A model generated the notes under the pieces. It had not been told where the DNA came from, ran no database searches, and saw only the letters and a program-made list of their open reading frames with translations. This document shows, piece after piece, positions 43,976 through 54,836 of a DNA stretch of 64,000 bases. Source of the stretch: Rhodobacter sp. (GTDB lineage Bacteria > Pseudomonadota > Alphaproteobacteria > Rhodobacterales > Rhodobacteraceae); assembly GCA_030065095.1 (NCBI GenBank), contig JASJDP010000023.1, forward strand, positions 21,347-85,346, read 5' to 3'. The first letter of the stretch is position 1. The number at the start of each line of letters is the position of its first letter. The translations under genes and the position numbers were made by a program.

Positions 43976-45925
43976 ATGAGTCTGCCCCCCGGTTTCCTGG
44001 ACGAATTGCGCACCCGCACCTCGCTGGCGCAGGTGGTCGGCCGCAAGGTGATGTGGGACGCGCGCAAATCGAACCAGGGCAAGGGCGACCTGTGGGCGCC
44101 GTGCCCATTTCACCAGGAAAAAACCGCGTCTTTCCATGTGGATGACCGCAAGGGCTTCTACTATTGCTTTGGCTGCCACGCCAAGGGCGACGCGATTTCC
44201 TTCGTGCGCGAGACCGAGAATGTGTCGTTCATCGAGGCGGTGGAAATCCTTGCCCGCGAGTCCGGCCTGGCGATGCCCGCCCGCGATCCGCGCGCGCAGG
44301 AAAAGGCCGACAGGCGGTCGCAACTGGCCGATGTGATGGAACAGGCGGTGCAGCATTACCGGCTGCAGCTCAAGACGGCGCAGGCCGCAGAGGCGCGGGA
44401 CTATCTGGCCGGGCGCGGGCTGTCCGAGGCGGCGCTGGAGCGCTGGGAGATCGGGTTCGCGCCGGATGTCCGGCAGGGCGTGTTCGGCCATCTGACCGGC
44501 AAGGGCGTGGCCGCCGATCTGGTGATCGATGCCGGGCTGGCGGCAAAGCCCGACGATGGCGGCGCGCCCTATGACCGGTTCCGCGGGCGCATCATCTTTC
44601 CGATCCGCGACGCGCGTGGGCGGGCGATCGCGCTCGGCGGACGGGCGATGGACCCGGGCGCCCGGGCCAAGTACCTCAATTCGCCCGAGACCGAGCTTTT
44701 CGACAAGGGCCGAAGCCTGTTCAACCATGGCCCCGCGCGCGAGGCGGCGGGCAAGGGCGATCCTCTGATCGTGGCCGAAGGCTACATGGACGTGATCGCG
44801 CTGTCCGAGGCGGGGTTCGCAGCGGCCGTCGCGCCGCTTGGCACCGCGGTCACGGAAGAGCAGCTGCAGCTTCTTTGGCGGATTTCGCCCGAGCCGATCA
44901 TCGCGCTTGACGGCGATACGGCTGGGCTGCGCGCCGCGATGCGGCTGATCGATATCGTGCTGCCGCTGCTGGAGCCGGGCAAGAGCCTTCGGTTCTGCCT
45001 GATGCCGCCGGGTCAGGACCCCGACGATGTGATCCGGTCCGGCGGGGCAGAGGCGATGCAGGCGTTGCTCGATCAGGCGCAGCCCTTGGTCGCCCTTCTT
45101 TGGCGGCGCGAGACCGAGGGCAGATCCTTTGACAGCCCGGAACGCAAGGCGGCGCTGGACAAGTCCCTGCGCGAGGCGATCCGCAAGATCCCGGATGCCA
45201 GCCTGCGCAGCCACTACGGCGAAGAGATCGGGCGGCTCCGGACCGACCTTTTCGGCTATCGCCCGAAACAGCCGACACGGCCCGGGCGTGGGTTTTCGAA
45301 GGCGCCCGAGGGCGCGAGCCCCGGGGCCAAGCAGTCGGTTCTGGCGGCGCAGAGCGGCGAGGTCGAGGAATACCTGCGCGAGGCGGTGGTCCTGGCGGTG
45401 ATCCTGACCCACCCGTCGCTGCTGCCGCAATTCGAGGCGGAACTGGAGGCGATGGACTGTCAGGTCCCCGATCATGAAAGGTTGCGGTCCGCGCTGCTGG
45501 CCCATCGTGACACCCCGCCGCGTGACCTGCGGGCCACGGTTGCGGCGGTGGTGGGTGATGGTCTTCTTGAAAAACTCTTCGGATCGAACCATGTGCGCAT
45601 CGTGCCCGCCATTCGCCAGACAGATGACGCCGATCAGGCAGTTTTGTGCGTTGCCGAGGAGCTTGCCAAGCTCGAGGCGCGGCGCGGAGCCGTGCGCGAG
45701 ATCAGCGAGGCGATGCAGGACATCGGCCACCTGTCCGACGAGGGCCTGACGTGGCGGCTGAGCCAGGCGGCGCAGGCGCGCCAGCGCGCCGAACATGGCG
45801 AGGTCGAGGACAAGACGGAATACGAGATCGCTCCCAGCGGGGCGAGGGTTAACCGCGACGAGCGCGATACGTTCGCCGCATTGCTGGACCAGATCGCGTT
45901 CGCCAAGCCGCGGGGGCAGCGGTGA
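43976..45925 (+). CDS. dnaG: DNA primase
   Basis: A 649-aa primase: CHC2 zinc finger CPFHQEKTASF...FYYCFGCHAKGD at residues 42-68, the RNA-polymerase core with TOPRIM residues VAEGYMDVIAL (about 265) and ALDGDTAGLRAAMR (about 310), and a helical C-terminal DnaB-binding domain (from about 460). The ATG has no strong ribosome site. It is followed by rpoD on the same strand, the classical rpsU-dnaG-rpoD order without rpsU. Confidence 0.97.
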   Translation: MSLPPGFLDELRTRTSLAQVVGRKVMWDARKSNQGKGDLWAPCPFHQEKTASFHVDDRKGFYYCFGCHAKGDAISFVRETENVSFIEAVEILARESGLAMPARDPRAQEKADRRSQLADVMEQAVQHYRLQLKTAQAAEARDYLAGRGLSEAALERWEIGFAPDVRQGVFGHLTGKGVAADLVIDAGLAAKPDDGGAPYDRFRGRIIFPIRDARGRAIALGGRAMDPGARAKYLNSPETELFDKGRSLFNHGPAREAAGKGDPLIVAEGYMDVIALSEAGFAAAVAPLGTAVTEEQLQLLWRISPEPIIALDGDTAGLRAAMRLIDIVLPLLEPGKSLRFCLMPPGQDPDDVIRSGGAEAMQALLDQAQPLVALLWRRETEGRSFDSPERKAALDKSLREAIRKIPDASLRSHYGEEIGRLRTDLFGYRPKQPTRPGRGFSKAPEGASPGAKQSVLAAQSGEVEEYLREAVVLAVILTHPSLLPQFEAELEAMDCQVPDHERLRSALLAHRDTPPRDLRATVAAVVGDGLLEKLFGSNHVRIVPAIRQTDDADQAVLCVAEELAKLEARRGAVREISEAMQDIGHLSDEGLTWRLSQAAQARQRAEHGEVEDKTEYEIAPSGARVNRDERDTFAALLDQIAFAKPRGQR

Positions 45926-45974
45926 TCATGCGGTTTGGTAAGGAACAGGTTAAGAAATCAGGGTAAATGGGTGT

Positions 45975-46020
45975 GCGAATCAGTGATTCGCCCCATGTGA
46001 TTCGCTAAGCTACGAATCAC
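45975..46020. promoter_or_regulatory. Four clustered GANTC (CcrM) sites in two palindromes before rpoD
   Basis: GCGAATCA-G-TGATTCGC is a 17-bp palindrome, and GTGATTCG-N8-CGAATCAC follows 5 bases later. Each arm holds one GANTC site (at 45977, 45985, 45999 and 46014). They lie 27-72 bases before the rpoD start, where CcrM methylation and GcrA could act. Confidence 0.6.
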
Positions 46021-46046
46021 CCCTCGCGATATCGAAGGAGTGCCGC

Positions 46047-48038
<1,992 letters not shown>

Positions 48039-48050
48039 ATCGATAACTTC

Positions 48051-48063
48051 CCCGGAGGCCGGG
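48051..48063 (+). promoter_or_regulatory. Ribosome site inside a small hairpin before the HlyU-like gene
   Basis: CCCGG-AGG-CCGGG forms a tight stem with the ribosome site GGAGG shared by stem and loop, 7 bases before the ATG. It could reduce translation. The signal is short and may be chance. Confidence 0.3.
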
Positions 48064-48065
48064 CT

Positions 48066-48335
48066 ATGTCGCTTTTATCTCGATTGCTGGGACGCGGGAA
48101 GGAGCCGGCGGCCGAGCCGGAGGTCTACAAGGACTACCGGATTTTTTCCGAGCCGATGCAGGAAAGCGGCGGGTACCGGATTGCGGCGCGCATTGAAAAA
48201 GAGATTTCTGGCGAGTTGAAATGCCACCAGATGATCCGGGCTGACACGTGCAGTTCTTTCGAAGAGGCGTCGAGCCTTTCGCTTGGCAAGGCGAAGGCGC
48301 TGATCGACGAGCAAGGGGATGCGCTTTTCGGTTAA
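48066..48335 (+). CDS. HlyU-family protein
   Basis: An 89-aa protein with the HlyU pattern: YRIAARIEKEISGELKCHQ, MIRADTCSSFEEA, and the C-terminal KAKALIDEQGDALF. Named after a Vibrio virulence regulator of another fold type, the role of this short family in alphaproteobacteria is not settled. It lies 27 bases after rpoD and may be read from the same transcript. Confidence 0.85.
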   Translation: MSLLSRLLGRGKEPAAEPEVYKDYRIFSEPMQESGGYRIAARIEKEISGELKCHQMIRADTCSSFEEASSLSLGKAKALIDEQGDALFG

Positions 48336-48369
48336 TGTCACCCGCCCGCCAAGTTAACAGTTCCGCATC

Positions 48370-48921
48370 ATGCCGTCGCCGGACCGACCGTTCTTCACAT
48401 TGACTGTCGTCACCTCTGCCGACGGCTACATTGCCCGCGCCCGTGACGACGCCCCGCAGCAATGGGCGAGTGCTGAAGAGCAGGCGCTGTTCTTCGCAGA
48501 TGTCGCGGCGGCGGACTGGGCCATCATGGGGCGCCATACGCACGAGGCCGCCGACCGTCCCGACCGCCACCGCATCGTGCTGTCTTCCCGGGTTTGCGGA
48601 TGGCGACGTCCGACGCAACTCTGGCTCGACCCGGACGGCATTTCGCCACGCGACCTGCCGGATCTGGTTGCGAGCCGCCGCCCATTGCGGAACGGGCTGA
48701 TCCTTGGCGGGACCCGGGTGCACGATTGGTTTCTGGCGCATGCGGCCATCGACCGGGTACATCTGACCGTCGAGCCGGCGATATTCGGGGCAGGGCTGCC
48801 GCTCTTTACCGGGACCGCCGGGCAATTGCCCGGTCCCGTCCTCGAGGCCGCAGGGTTTCGTTGCCTGAAGGAACGGCGCCTGAATACCGCCGGCACGGTC
48901 TGGTCATGCTGGTGTCGCTGA
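48370..48921 (+). CDS. RibD C-terminal/dihydrofolate reductase-like protein
   Basis: A 183-aa single-domain reductase with the RibD_C pattern: TLTVVTSADGYIA at the N-terminus, WAIMGRHTHEA, GLILGGTRVHDWFLAHAAID and a VEPAIFGAGLPLF turn. It binds NADPH and may reduce a pyrimidine or pterin; no riboflavin genes are nearby. The start ATG has a weak ribosome site. Confidence 0.8.
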   Translation: MPSPDRPFFTLTVVTSADGYIARARDDAPQQWASAEEQALFFADVAAADWAIMGRHTHEAADRPDRHRIVLSSRVCGWRRPTQLWLDPDGISPRDLPDLVASRRPLRNGLILGGTRVHDWFLAHAAIDRVHLTVEPAIFGAGLPLFTGTAGQLPGPVLEAAGFRCLKERRLNTAGTVWSCWCR

Positions 48922-48931
48922 GGATAGTGCT

Positions 48932-49348
48932 ATGAAAACGTCGGTATCAGTCCAAACAGCCGGCCCGGGGCTTTACGAATTTACGGACCGTCTGGCGATT
49001 TGGCTGGACGGACAGGGCGACGGCCTTCTTACGCTCTTCGTTCGCCATACGTCCTGCTCGCTGCTGATTCAGGAAAACGCCGATCCGGATGTAAAGCAGG
49101 ACTTGAGCGCTTTTCTGCAAAGGTTGGTGCCGGCTGCCGATGATCCGGCGATGTCCTATCTGACCCACACGCTGGAAGGCCCAGACGATATGCCCGCCCA
49201 TATCAAGGCGGCGTTGCTGCCGGTAAGCCTGTCGATCCCGGTCGAGCGTGGTCGGATGCGGCTGGGGACCTGGCAAGGGGTATATCTCTTTGAACATCGA
49301 TATCGGCCCCATATCCGCTGTGTGGCGGCGCATTTTCTGGCGGATTGA
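48932..49348 (+). CDS. YjbQ/UPF0047 family protein
   Basis: A 138-aa secondary thiamine-phosphate synthase-like fold. The family marks are VRHTSCSLLIQENADPDV near residue 37, the HTLEGPDDMPAHIKA segment with His ligands, and the C-terminal LFEHRYRPHIR. It starts 10 bases after the RibD-like stop. Its true cellular role is unknown. Confidence 0.9.
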   Translation: MKTSVSVQTAGPGLYEFTDRLAIWLDGQGDGLLTLFVRHTSCSLLIQENADPDVKQDLSAFLQRLVPAADDPAMSYLTHTLEGPDDMPAHIKAALLPVSLSIPVERGRMRLGTWQGVYLFEHRYRPHIRCVAAHFLAD

Positions 49349-49391
49349 AACCGGGCGCCGTGGCGTGGAGCCGAGACTTTGGACCGGCCGG

Positions 49392-50861
49392 TTACTGCAG
49401 GTTCAGAATTGCCTCGGCCTCGATCTCGACGCGGTAACCGCCGATCAGACCGGCCACAACGATCAGCGTGTTCGCTGGCTTGATCTGTCCAAAGACCCGT
49501 CCGTGTGCTCTCGAGACCGCTTCGACGTCGTCCTCGTCGGTGATGTAGATGCGGGTTCGAACGACATCTTCGGCATCGGCACCAAAGGCTGCAAGCGCAG
49601 CGAGGATCTTGTCGATCACGAAGGTGGTTTGCGTCCCGGCATCGCCCGGCGCCACGACGCGGTCGGCCCCCGCGGTCGCGGTTGTGCCCGAGACAAGGAT
49701 GCGATCGCCTATGCGCTGCGCGCGGGCATATCCGGCGACGTCTTCCCATTTCGAGCCGCTAAGGACCTGTTGTCCGCCGACGCGATGAGGGGATGCAGTG
49801 GCCTCGAAGGGCAGTGGCATTGCATCGAGGTGGTGGCTGAGATCGCCCGAAGCCGTCAGATAGGGCGGTTGGCGGTACTCGTCTCCACAATCGCCTGGCA
49901 CGTCAGCGGTCTTGCCGAATGCGCCGGCCAAACGAGCGTGATCGTCGGCGTCGAGGGTGAAGGAAAAGAGCTTTAGGTTGTCGTTCGAATGCGTCCGTTC
50001 TCCAAGCCGTGCGCCGACGATGACACCCGCAACAGCCGTGTGTTCCAGCACCCACCGGGTCGCGATATTCGCGATCGAGACACCGTGCTTGTCGGCAATC
50101 GCCTTGGCGGCCGACAGGATGGACTGAAACGCGTCCCAACCGCCTGCCACGTCGATGAAACGCTTGTACTTCATCTTCGACCAGTCGGTCAGGTCCCGCG
50201 GTTCCGGCTTGTCCAGCCAGCGTTCGGACAGGAAACCGCCGCACAGTGTCCCATATGCCAAGAGCCGGACCCCCGTCTTGCCGCAGAGGTCCGACAACGC
50301 CCCGGCGGCGCGGCGATCGACGAGAGAGAAAGATACCTGGTTCGTCACCAGCGGGACGCCGTCGGCCAGCGCCACCGCCACATGCGCGGCGTCGAAATTC
50401 GTCACCCCGATCTCGGCTATCAGCCCCTGCTCACGCAGATTTGCCAAGTGATGCAAGGCGTCGAGCCAGGCGGGATGCCGAAAGCTCCACCAATGAAATT
50501 GCAGCAGGTCCACGCGATCCACGCCCAAACGTTGCAGCCGTTCCTCGACGCCGGCGCGCACCACTTCGGGCGTCATGGGCCCCGGCGCCGGGCACCATTT
50601 GGTGAATGCCAGGGGCTTCGGCGCGTCGCTGCGCGCAAGAAGCCGCCCGGCCATGATCTCGGCGCTGCCGTAGTGGTCGGCCATGTCAAAGGTATCGAAT
50701 CCGCGGTCGGCATAATCCGCCAACCAGGCGGCGCCCGTCGCGGCGTCGATGGTCTCTCCGTCCTTTTCGATATCGGCGACCTGCCAGAGGCCGGTGAGAA
50801 TCCGGGACATCTCCAATCGGTCCGAGAGGCGCAGGCGTTCCGGTCGCGTCGGCCTCGTCAT
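49392..50861 (-). CDS. Aldo/keto reductase fused to RidA domain
   Basis: A 489-aa two-domain protein. Residues 1-345 are a TIM-barrel aldo/keto reductase with the tetrad residues Asp and Tyr (FDMADHYGSAE), Lys (AFTKWCPAP) and His (LLQFHWWS). Residues 365-489 are a RidA/YjgF domain (GYARAQRIGDRILVSGTT, EDVVRTRIYITDEDD, GGYRVEIEAEAIL); the Arg of RTRIYI is the iminohydrolase-type residue. The combination suggests a substrate that carries an enamine or imine, or one reduced and then hydrolysed. It is divergent from a TIGR04076-AKR-ABC importer operon. ATG (MTRPTRPERL) is the best start. Confidence 0.87.
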   Translation of the reverse strand: MTRPTRPERLRLSDRLEMSRILTGLWQVADIEKDGETIDAATGAAWLADYADRGFDTFDMADHYGSAEIMAGRLLARSDAPKPLAFTKWCPAPGPMTPEVVRAGVEERLQRLGVDRVDLLQFHWWSFRHPAWLDALHHLANLREQGLIAEIGVTNFDAAHVAVALADGVPLVTNQVSFSLVDRRAAGALSDLCGKTGVRLLAYGTLCGGFLSERWLDKPEPRDLTDWSKMKYKRFIDVAGGWDAFQSILSAAKAIADKHGVSIANIATRWVLEHTAVAGVIVGARLGERTHSNDNLKLFSFTLDADDHARLAGAFGKTADVPGDCGDEYRQPPYLTASGDLSHHLDAMPLPFEATASPHRVGGQQVLSGSKWEDVAGYARAQRIGDRILVSGTTATAGADRVVAPGDAGTQTTFVIDKILAALAAFGADAEDVVRTRIYITDEDDVEAVSRAHGRVFGQIKPANTLIVVAGLIGGYRVEIEAEAILNLQ

Positions 50862-50978
50862 TTCCGGGTCCCTTCCTTCCCTTGTGCCTGGTCGATTGAC
50901 CCTTGAGAGCCATGCAACTTCCGTTACCTTGCTCTGGATAGTACCGGGCGCTGGCCGCAGTCCAGAGGAAGGGGTGGG

Positions 50979-51356
50979 ATGCAGCAGGAAAACGGTGACA
51001 GGGGGTTCTGGCTTTACGACCTGAAGGTCGAGACGGTGTTGGAAGGCCGCACGCCGGTCTGCCGGCATGTCGAGGGTGACAGCATTCGGGTCGAAGGCGA
51101 GACATTGGTGTTCGAGCCCGGTGCCCGTGTTTCGATGTATGCCCTCGCGGCGCTATTGCCGCTGCTGCCGGTCAAGCAGCGCATGACCGATCCGGACGAT
51201 TGGGTCAGCACGGATGCCGAGGTCGCGTGCCCGGATCCCCATTGCGGCGGGAGGTTTCGGATCACCCGGCTTGGCAAGCGCTGGTTCGACCATGCCGCCA
51301 CCACCGGCTTGCCCGAGGCGCGCGGCACGCCCTACTGGAGCGAAAGCGGCGAATGA
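50979..51356 (+). CDS. TIGR04076 family protein
   Basis: A 125-aa protein with the pattern of this family: FWLYDLKVETVLEG, then YALAALLPLLPVKQRMTDP and ACPDPHCGGRFRITR. Two Cys in CPDPHC may bind metal. It precedes an aldo/keto reductase with ATGA overlap and begins the operon that includes the Liv-type ABC transporter. No biochemical role is known to me. Confidence 0.8.
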   Translation: MQQENGDRGFWLYDLKVETVLEGRTPVCRHVEGDSIRVEGETLVFEPGARVSMYALAALLPLLPVKQRMTDPDDWVSTDAEVACPDPHCGGRFRITRLGKRWFDHAATTGLPEARGTPYWSESGE

Positions 51357-52435
51357 GCGTCGAGACTGCCGAACTGCGCCCCGGCTATCCTGTTTCCCGT
51401 GTCATCAAGGGCGGCTGGCAACTGGCCGGCGATCACGGGCCGGTCGACCGGGCCGACGCGGTGCGCGATATGGAGACGTTCCTTGACGCGGGGATCACGT
51501 CGTTCGATTGCGCCGACATCTATACCGGTGTCGAAGAGATGATCGGCGCGTTCATCGCAGATCTGCGCCGCCGCCGTGGGGCTGCGGTTGCGCAACAGGT
51601 GCAGGTTCACACCAAGCTGGTACCTGATCTGAAGCTTCTGACAACCATCCGCCCCGGCGATGTCGAGGCGCTCATCGACCGGTCGCTGAAACGGTTGCAG
51701 GTCGAGCGATTGCATCTGGTGCAGTTTTATTGGTGGGATCTCTCGCTGGGCGAGCCTCTGGTGGCGCTGGAGGCGTTGAGGCGCTGCCAGCAAAAGGGAA
51801 AGATCAGGTATCTCGGCGTAACGAATTGGGATGTGGCCGAGACGCGGCCCTTCGTCGAGGCCGGGTTCGATCTTGTGTCGACGCAGGTGCAATACTCGCT
51901 TCTCGACCGGAGGCCCGAGAACGGGCTGACCGCCTGGGCAAAGACGAGGAACCTGCAACTGCTTTGCTTCGGTACACTGGCAGGTGGATTTCTGACCGAA
52001 CGCTGGCTGGGTCAGCCCGACCCCGGATTTGCCTTCGAAAATCGCAGCCTCGTGAAATACCGCCTGATCATCGACGAATTCGGCCCCTGGGCGCGGTTTC
52101 AAGAGCTTCTGAGCCTGCTCAAGGCAGTGGGCGACAAGCACGGCGTCTCTGTGTCGAGCGTGGCGACGCGATGGGTGCTGGATCGACCCCAGGTCGCGGC
52201 TGCCATCGTGGGTGCGCGCTATGCAAGGTACTTGCCGCAAATGCTGGAGGTGTTCCGGTTCAGTCTCGATGCCGAGGACCGATCTTCGATCCAGGCCGTG
52301 CTCGACACCTCGCCCGGACCGTCCGGGCCGGTCTTTGCCCTGGAACGCGATCGGGGCGGGCGGCATGGCCGGATAATGAAGTACAATCTGAACACAAAGC
52401 CGGACGACCAGATCCTCGGAGCTACGGGTGGCTGA
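51353..52435 (+). CDS. Aldo/keto reductase with altered catalytic His
   Basis: A 360-aa TIM-barrel aldo/keto reductase. Asp and Tyr of the tetrad are in SFDCADIYTGVEE, Lys in VHTKLVPD, but the His position reads LVQFYWWD where relatives have LLQFHWWD, so the His is a Tyr. It could still bind NADPH (SSVATRWVLDRPQVAAAIVGAR). The ATG overlaps the TIGR04076 stop and the stop overlaps the next GTG by 8 bases, so it is tightly coupled to the importer. It is a paralogue of the divergent AKR-RidA protein. Confidence 0.86.
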   Translation: MSVETAELRPGYPVSRVIKGGWQLAGDHGPVDRADAVRDMETFLDAGITSFDCADIYTGVEEMIGAFIADLRRRRGAAVAQQVQVHTKLVPDLKLLTTIRPGDVEALIDRSLKRLQVERLHLVQFYWWDLSLGEPLVALEALRRCQQKGKIRYLGVTNWDVAETRPFVEAGFDLVSTQVQYSLLDRRPENGLTAWAKTRNLQLLCFGTLAGGFLTERWLGQPDPGFAFENRSLVKYRLIIDEFGPWARFQELLSLLKAVGDKHGVSVSSVATRWVLDRPQVAAAIVGARYARYLPQMLEVFRFSLDAEDRSSIQAVLDTSPGPSGPVFALERDRGGRHGRIMKYNLNTKPDDQILGATGG

Positions 52436-53201
52436 GGCGATCCTGTCCACGCATGCTCTGAGCCGAAGCTTCGGGCCGCTCAAGGCCGTCGACGCGGTTT
52501 CGCTGAACATCCCGCGCGGTTCGATCACCGGACTGATCGGTCCGAACGGGGCCGGCAAGTCGACCTTGTTCAACCTGCTCACCGGGGCGTTGAAACCCGA
52601 CGCCGGAACGGTCCTGCTGGACGGCCGGGACATCACGGGTGACGCGCCCAACGCGCTCTTTGCACAAGGCATCGGCCGTACCTTCCAGATCCCGCGTCCC
52701 TTTGCCCGGATGAGCGTTTTGGAGAACGCCATGCTCGCGCCCACGGGCCAGACTGGCGAAACCGTCGTCGGCCCCTTTCTGTTTCGCAGCCGGATGCGCG
52801 ATCAGGAACGGCGCATCCGCCAAAAGGCGCTGGACGTGCTGGAATTCGTTACCCTCGCTCCCTTGGCCGATCACCCGGCCGGAAAGATCTCGGGCGGGCA
52901 GATGAAGCTTTTGGAACTTGCCCGCGTGCTGATGGGCGACCCGGCATTGATCCTGCTGGACGAACCGGCAGCCGGCGTAAATCCGAAACTGACCGAAACG
53001 CTGATCGGCAGGATCGAAGAACTGAACCGCCAGGGGACGACATTCGTGATTATCGAACACGACATGGATTTTGTCATGCGCCACTGCGAACCTGTGATCG
53101 CAATGGCGCAAGGCAGCGTCGTGTTTCAGGGCACTGCAGACGAGGCGATGGCCAACCCGGTCTTGCTCGACGCCTACCTTGGGGCGACCGCGAATGCCTG
53201 A
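52428..53201 (+). CDS. ABC transporter ATP-binding protein (LivG-like)
   Basis: A 257-aa ATPase of the branched-chain amino acid/amide type: Walker A GPNGAGKST (about residue 38), signature ISGGQMK (about 152), Walker B LILLDEP and the LivG-specific insertion after Walker A. GTG start overlaps the preceding gene. It energises import with the partner ATPase encoded next. Confidence 0.93.
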   Translation: MAEAILSTHALSRSFGPLKAVDAVSLNIPRGSITGLIGPNGAGKSTLFNLLTGALKPDAGTVLLDGRDITGDAPNALFAQGIGRTFQIPRPFARMSVLENAMLAPTGQTGETVVGPFLFRSRMRDQERRIRQKALDVLEFVTLAPLADHPAGKISGGQMKLLELARVLMGDPALILLDEPAAGVNPKLTETLIGRIEELNRQGTTFVIIEHDMDFVMRHCEPVIAMAQGSVVFQGTADEAMANPVLLDAYLGATANA

Positions 53202-53925
53202 GGCTGTCCTGACTGTCACCGGGGTCACGGCCGGCTATGTGCCGGACCTGCCGATCCTCAGGGACGTGTCGGTGACCGTGCGCGCGGGGCAAATTGCCCT
53301 GGTCATCGGGCCGAACGGGGCGGGAAAGTCCACGCTGATCAAGGCGATTGCGGGGCTGATCCCGATCAGCGCGGGCCGGATCGCCTTTGGGGGCGCCGAG
53401 ATCGCCGGAATTCGCCCCGACCAGTTGGCCGCACATGGCATCGCCTATGTTCCGCAAACCGACAACATCTTCCGCAGCCTGACGATCCGCCAGAACCTCG
53501 ACCTGGCCCTGCGCCGGGCTGGTGGTGATGCTCCGGCCCGGCTGGCGCGGCTTTTCGATCAGTTCCCGGCGCTGGCCGACAAACACCGCGAAAGGGCTGG
53601 AACCTTGTCGGGCGGTCAGCGTCAGTTCCTTGCCGTCGCTATGGCGCTGGCGTCGGCTCCGCGGCTGATCCTGATGGATGAACCCTCTGCGGGGTTGTCG
53701 CCCAAGGCGGCGCAAGAGGTGCTGGAACATGCACGCATGTTGACCACGCAAGGCGTCTCGATCCTGCTGGTCGAGCAGAACGTGAACCAGTCCATGCGGC
53801 TGGCCAACCATTGCTATATCCTCGCCGAAGGGAGAAACCAGATCGACGGCCCCGCGCAGGACCTGCTGCACGACCCCGTGGTTGGAGAGATCTACCTTGG
53901 CGGACGCAGGGTCGGTGCGGCATGA
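53194..53925 (+). CDS. ABC transporter ATP-binding protein (LivF-like)
   Basis: A 243-aa ATPase: Walker A GPNGAGKSTL, signature LSGGQRQ, Walker B LILMDEP and the LivF-type end VVGEIYLGGR. ATG overlaps the LivG-like stop; its own stop overlaps the permease start (ATGA). Confidence 0.93.
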   Translation: MPEAVLTVTGVTAGYVPDLPILRDVSVTVRAGQIALVIGPNGAGKSTLIKAIAGLIPISAGRIAFGGAEIAGIRPDQLAAHGIAYVPQTDNIFRSLTIRQNLDLALRRAGGDAPARLARLFDQFPALADKHRERAGTLSGGQRQFLAVAMALASAPRLILMDEPSAGLSPKAAQEVLEHARMLTTQGVSILLVEQNVNQSMRLANHCYILAEGRNQIDGPAQDLLHDPVVGEIYLGGRRVGAA

Positions 53926-54836
53926 TCCAGAACCTGATCGACGGAGTGCTGACCGGAGCCTACCTTTCGCTAGGCGCGATCGGCCTTACGCTTGTGATGC
54001 ATATTCTGCGCTTCGCCAATTTCTCCCATGCAGAGCTTCTGTCGCTTGGCGCCTATGCTGCCCTGGTTTGCGATGCGCTGGTCTCGGCCTTGGTGCCGGT
54101 CTTTGCGGCGAAACTCGGCCCCCTGTCGCTGACCTGGGCCCTAACCGCAGCAATCGCGGCATCCATGGTGCTGACCGGTGTCTCCGCCGTGCTGATCGAC
54201 CGGCTGGTCTTTAAACGTCTGCGAGACAAGGGCCAGGAGCTGTCGATGGTGTTCGCCAGCTTTGGCATGGCTTTGGTGATCCGCAACCTGATTGGCCTGA
54301 TCTTCGGCCTGTCGCCGCAGCTTTATTCCAAGGATATCGCCTTCGCGGTGCTGCTCAGCCAGGACCCGCTCATCCTTGTGAAACCGGACCAGGTCTTTGT
54401 CCTGATCGCGGCGCTCGTCCTGATGATGATCCTGCATCTGGTCCTGTCGCGGACCACTTTCGGCTACAGCTTGCGCGCGGTCGCCGAGAACCCGGCACTG
54501 GCGCAGGTCAACGGCGTCAATCTGAGCCGCACCATCATGGCCGTCTGGGTCATCGGCGGGGGGCTGGCCGCGGTGGCGGGCGTGTTCTACGGCCTCAGCC
54601 ATCAGATCATTCCGGTCATGGGCCGCGATCTGGTGCTGCCGATCTTTGCCGCGGCCATCGTCGGTGGTATCGGCAGCGTCTACGGCGCGGTGCTGGGCGG
54701 GTTCGTCGTCGGCATCGCCGGCAATCTCGCATTGGTGATCCTGCCCTCCGGCTACACCCCCTCGGTTCCGTTCCTGCTGATCCTGGCGGTCCTGATCATC
54801 CGACCCTACGGCCTGTTCGGCGAGGCGCGCGCGTGA
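53922..54836 (+). CDS. ABC transporter permease (LivH-like)
   Basis: A 304-aa permease with eight or so helices and the family's GAYLSLGAIGLTLVM opening and EAA-like loop (AVAENPALAQVNGVN). It starts at the ATG in the ATGA overlap; a longer frame runs into the ATPase gene. The extra stretch at residues 45-75 is typical of this group. Confidence 0.93.
   Translation: MIQNLIDGVLTGAYLSLGAIGLTLVMHILRFANFSHAELLSLGAYAALVCDALVSALVPVFAAKLGPLSLTWALTAAIAASMVLTGVSAVLIDRLVFKRLRDKGQELSMVFASFGMALVIRNLIGLIFGLSPQLYSKDIAFAVLLSQDPLILVKPDQVFVLIAALVLMMILHLVLSRTTFGYSLRAVAENPALAQVNGVNLSRTIMAVWVIGGGLAAVAGVFYGLSHQIIPVMGRDLVLPIFAAAIVGGIGSVYGAVLGGFVVGIAGNLALVILPSGYTPSVPFLLILAVLIIRPYGLFGEARA

Noticed and set aside
48051..48063. 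Regulatory RNA switch at the HlyU-like gene
   Set aside because: Only a 5-bp stem; too short to claim more than a possible weak translational effect.
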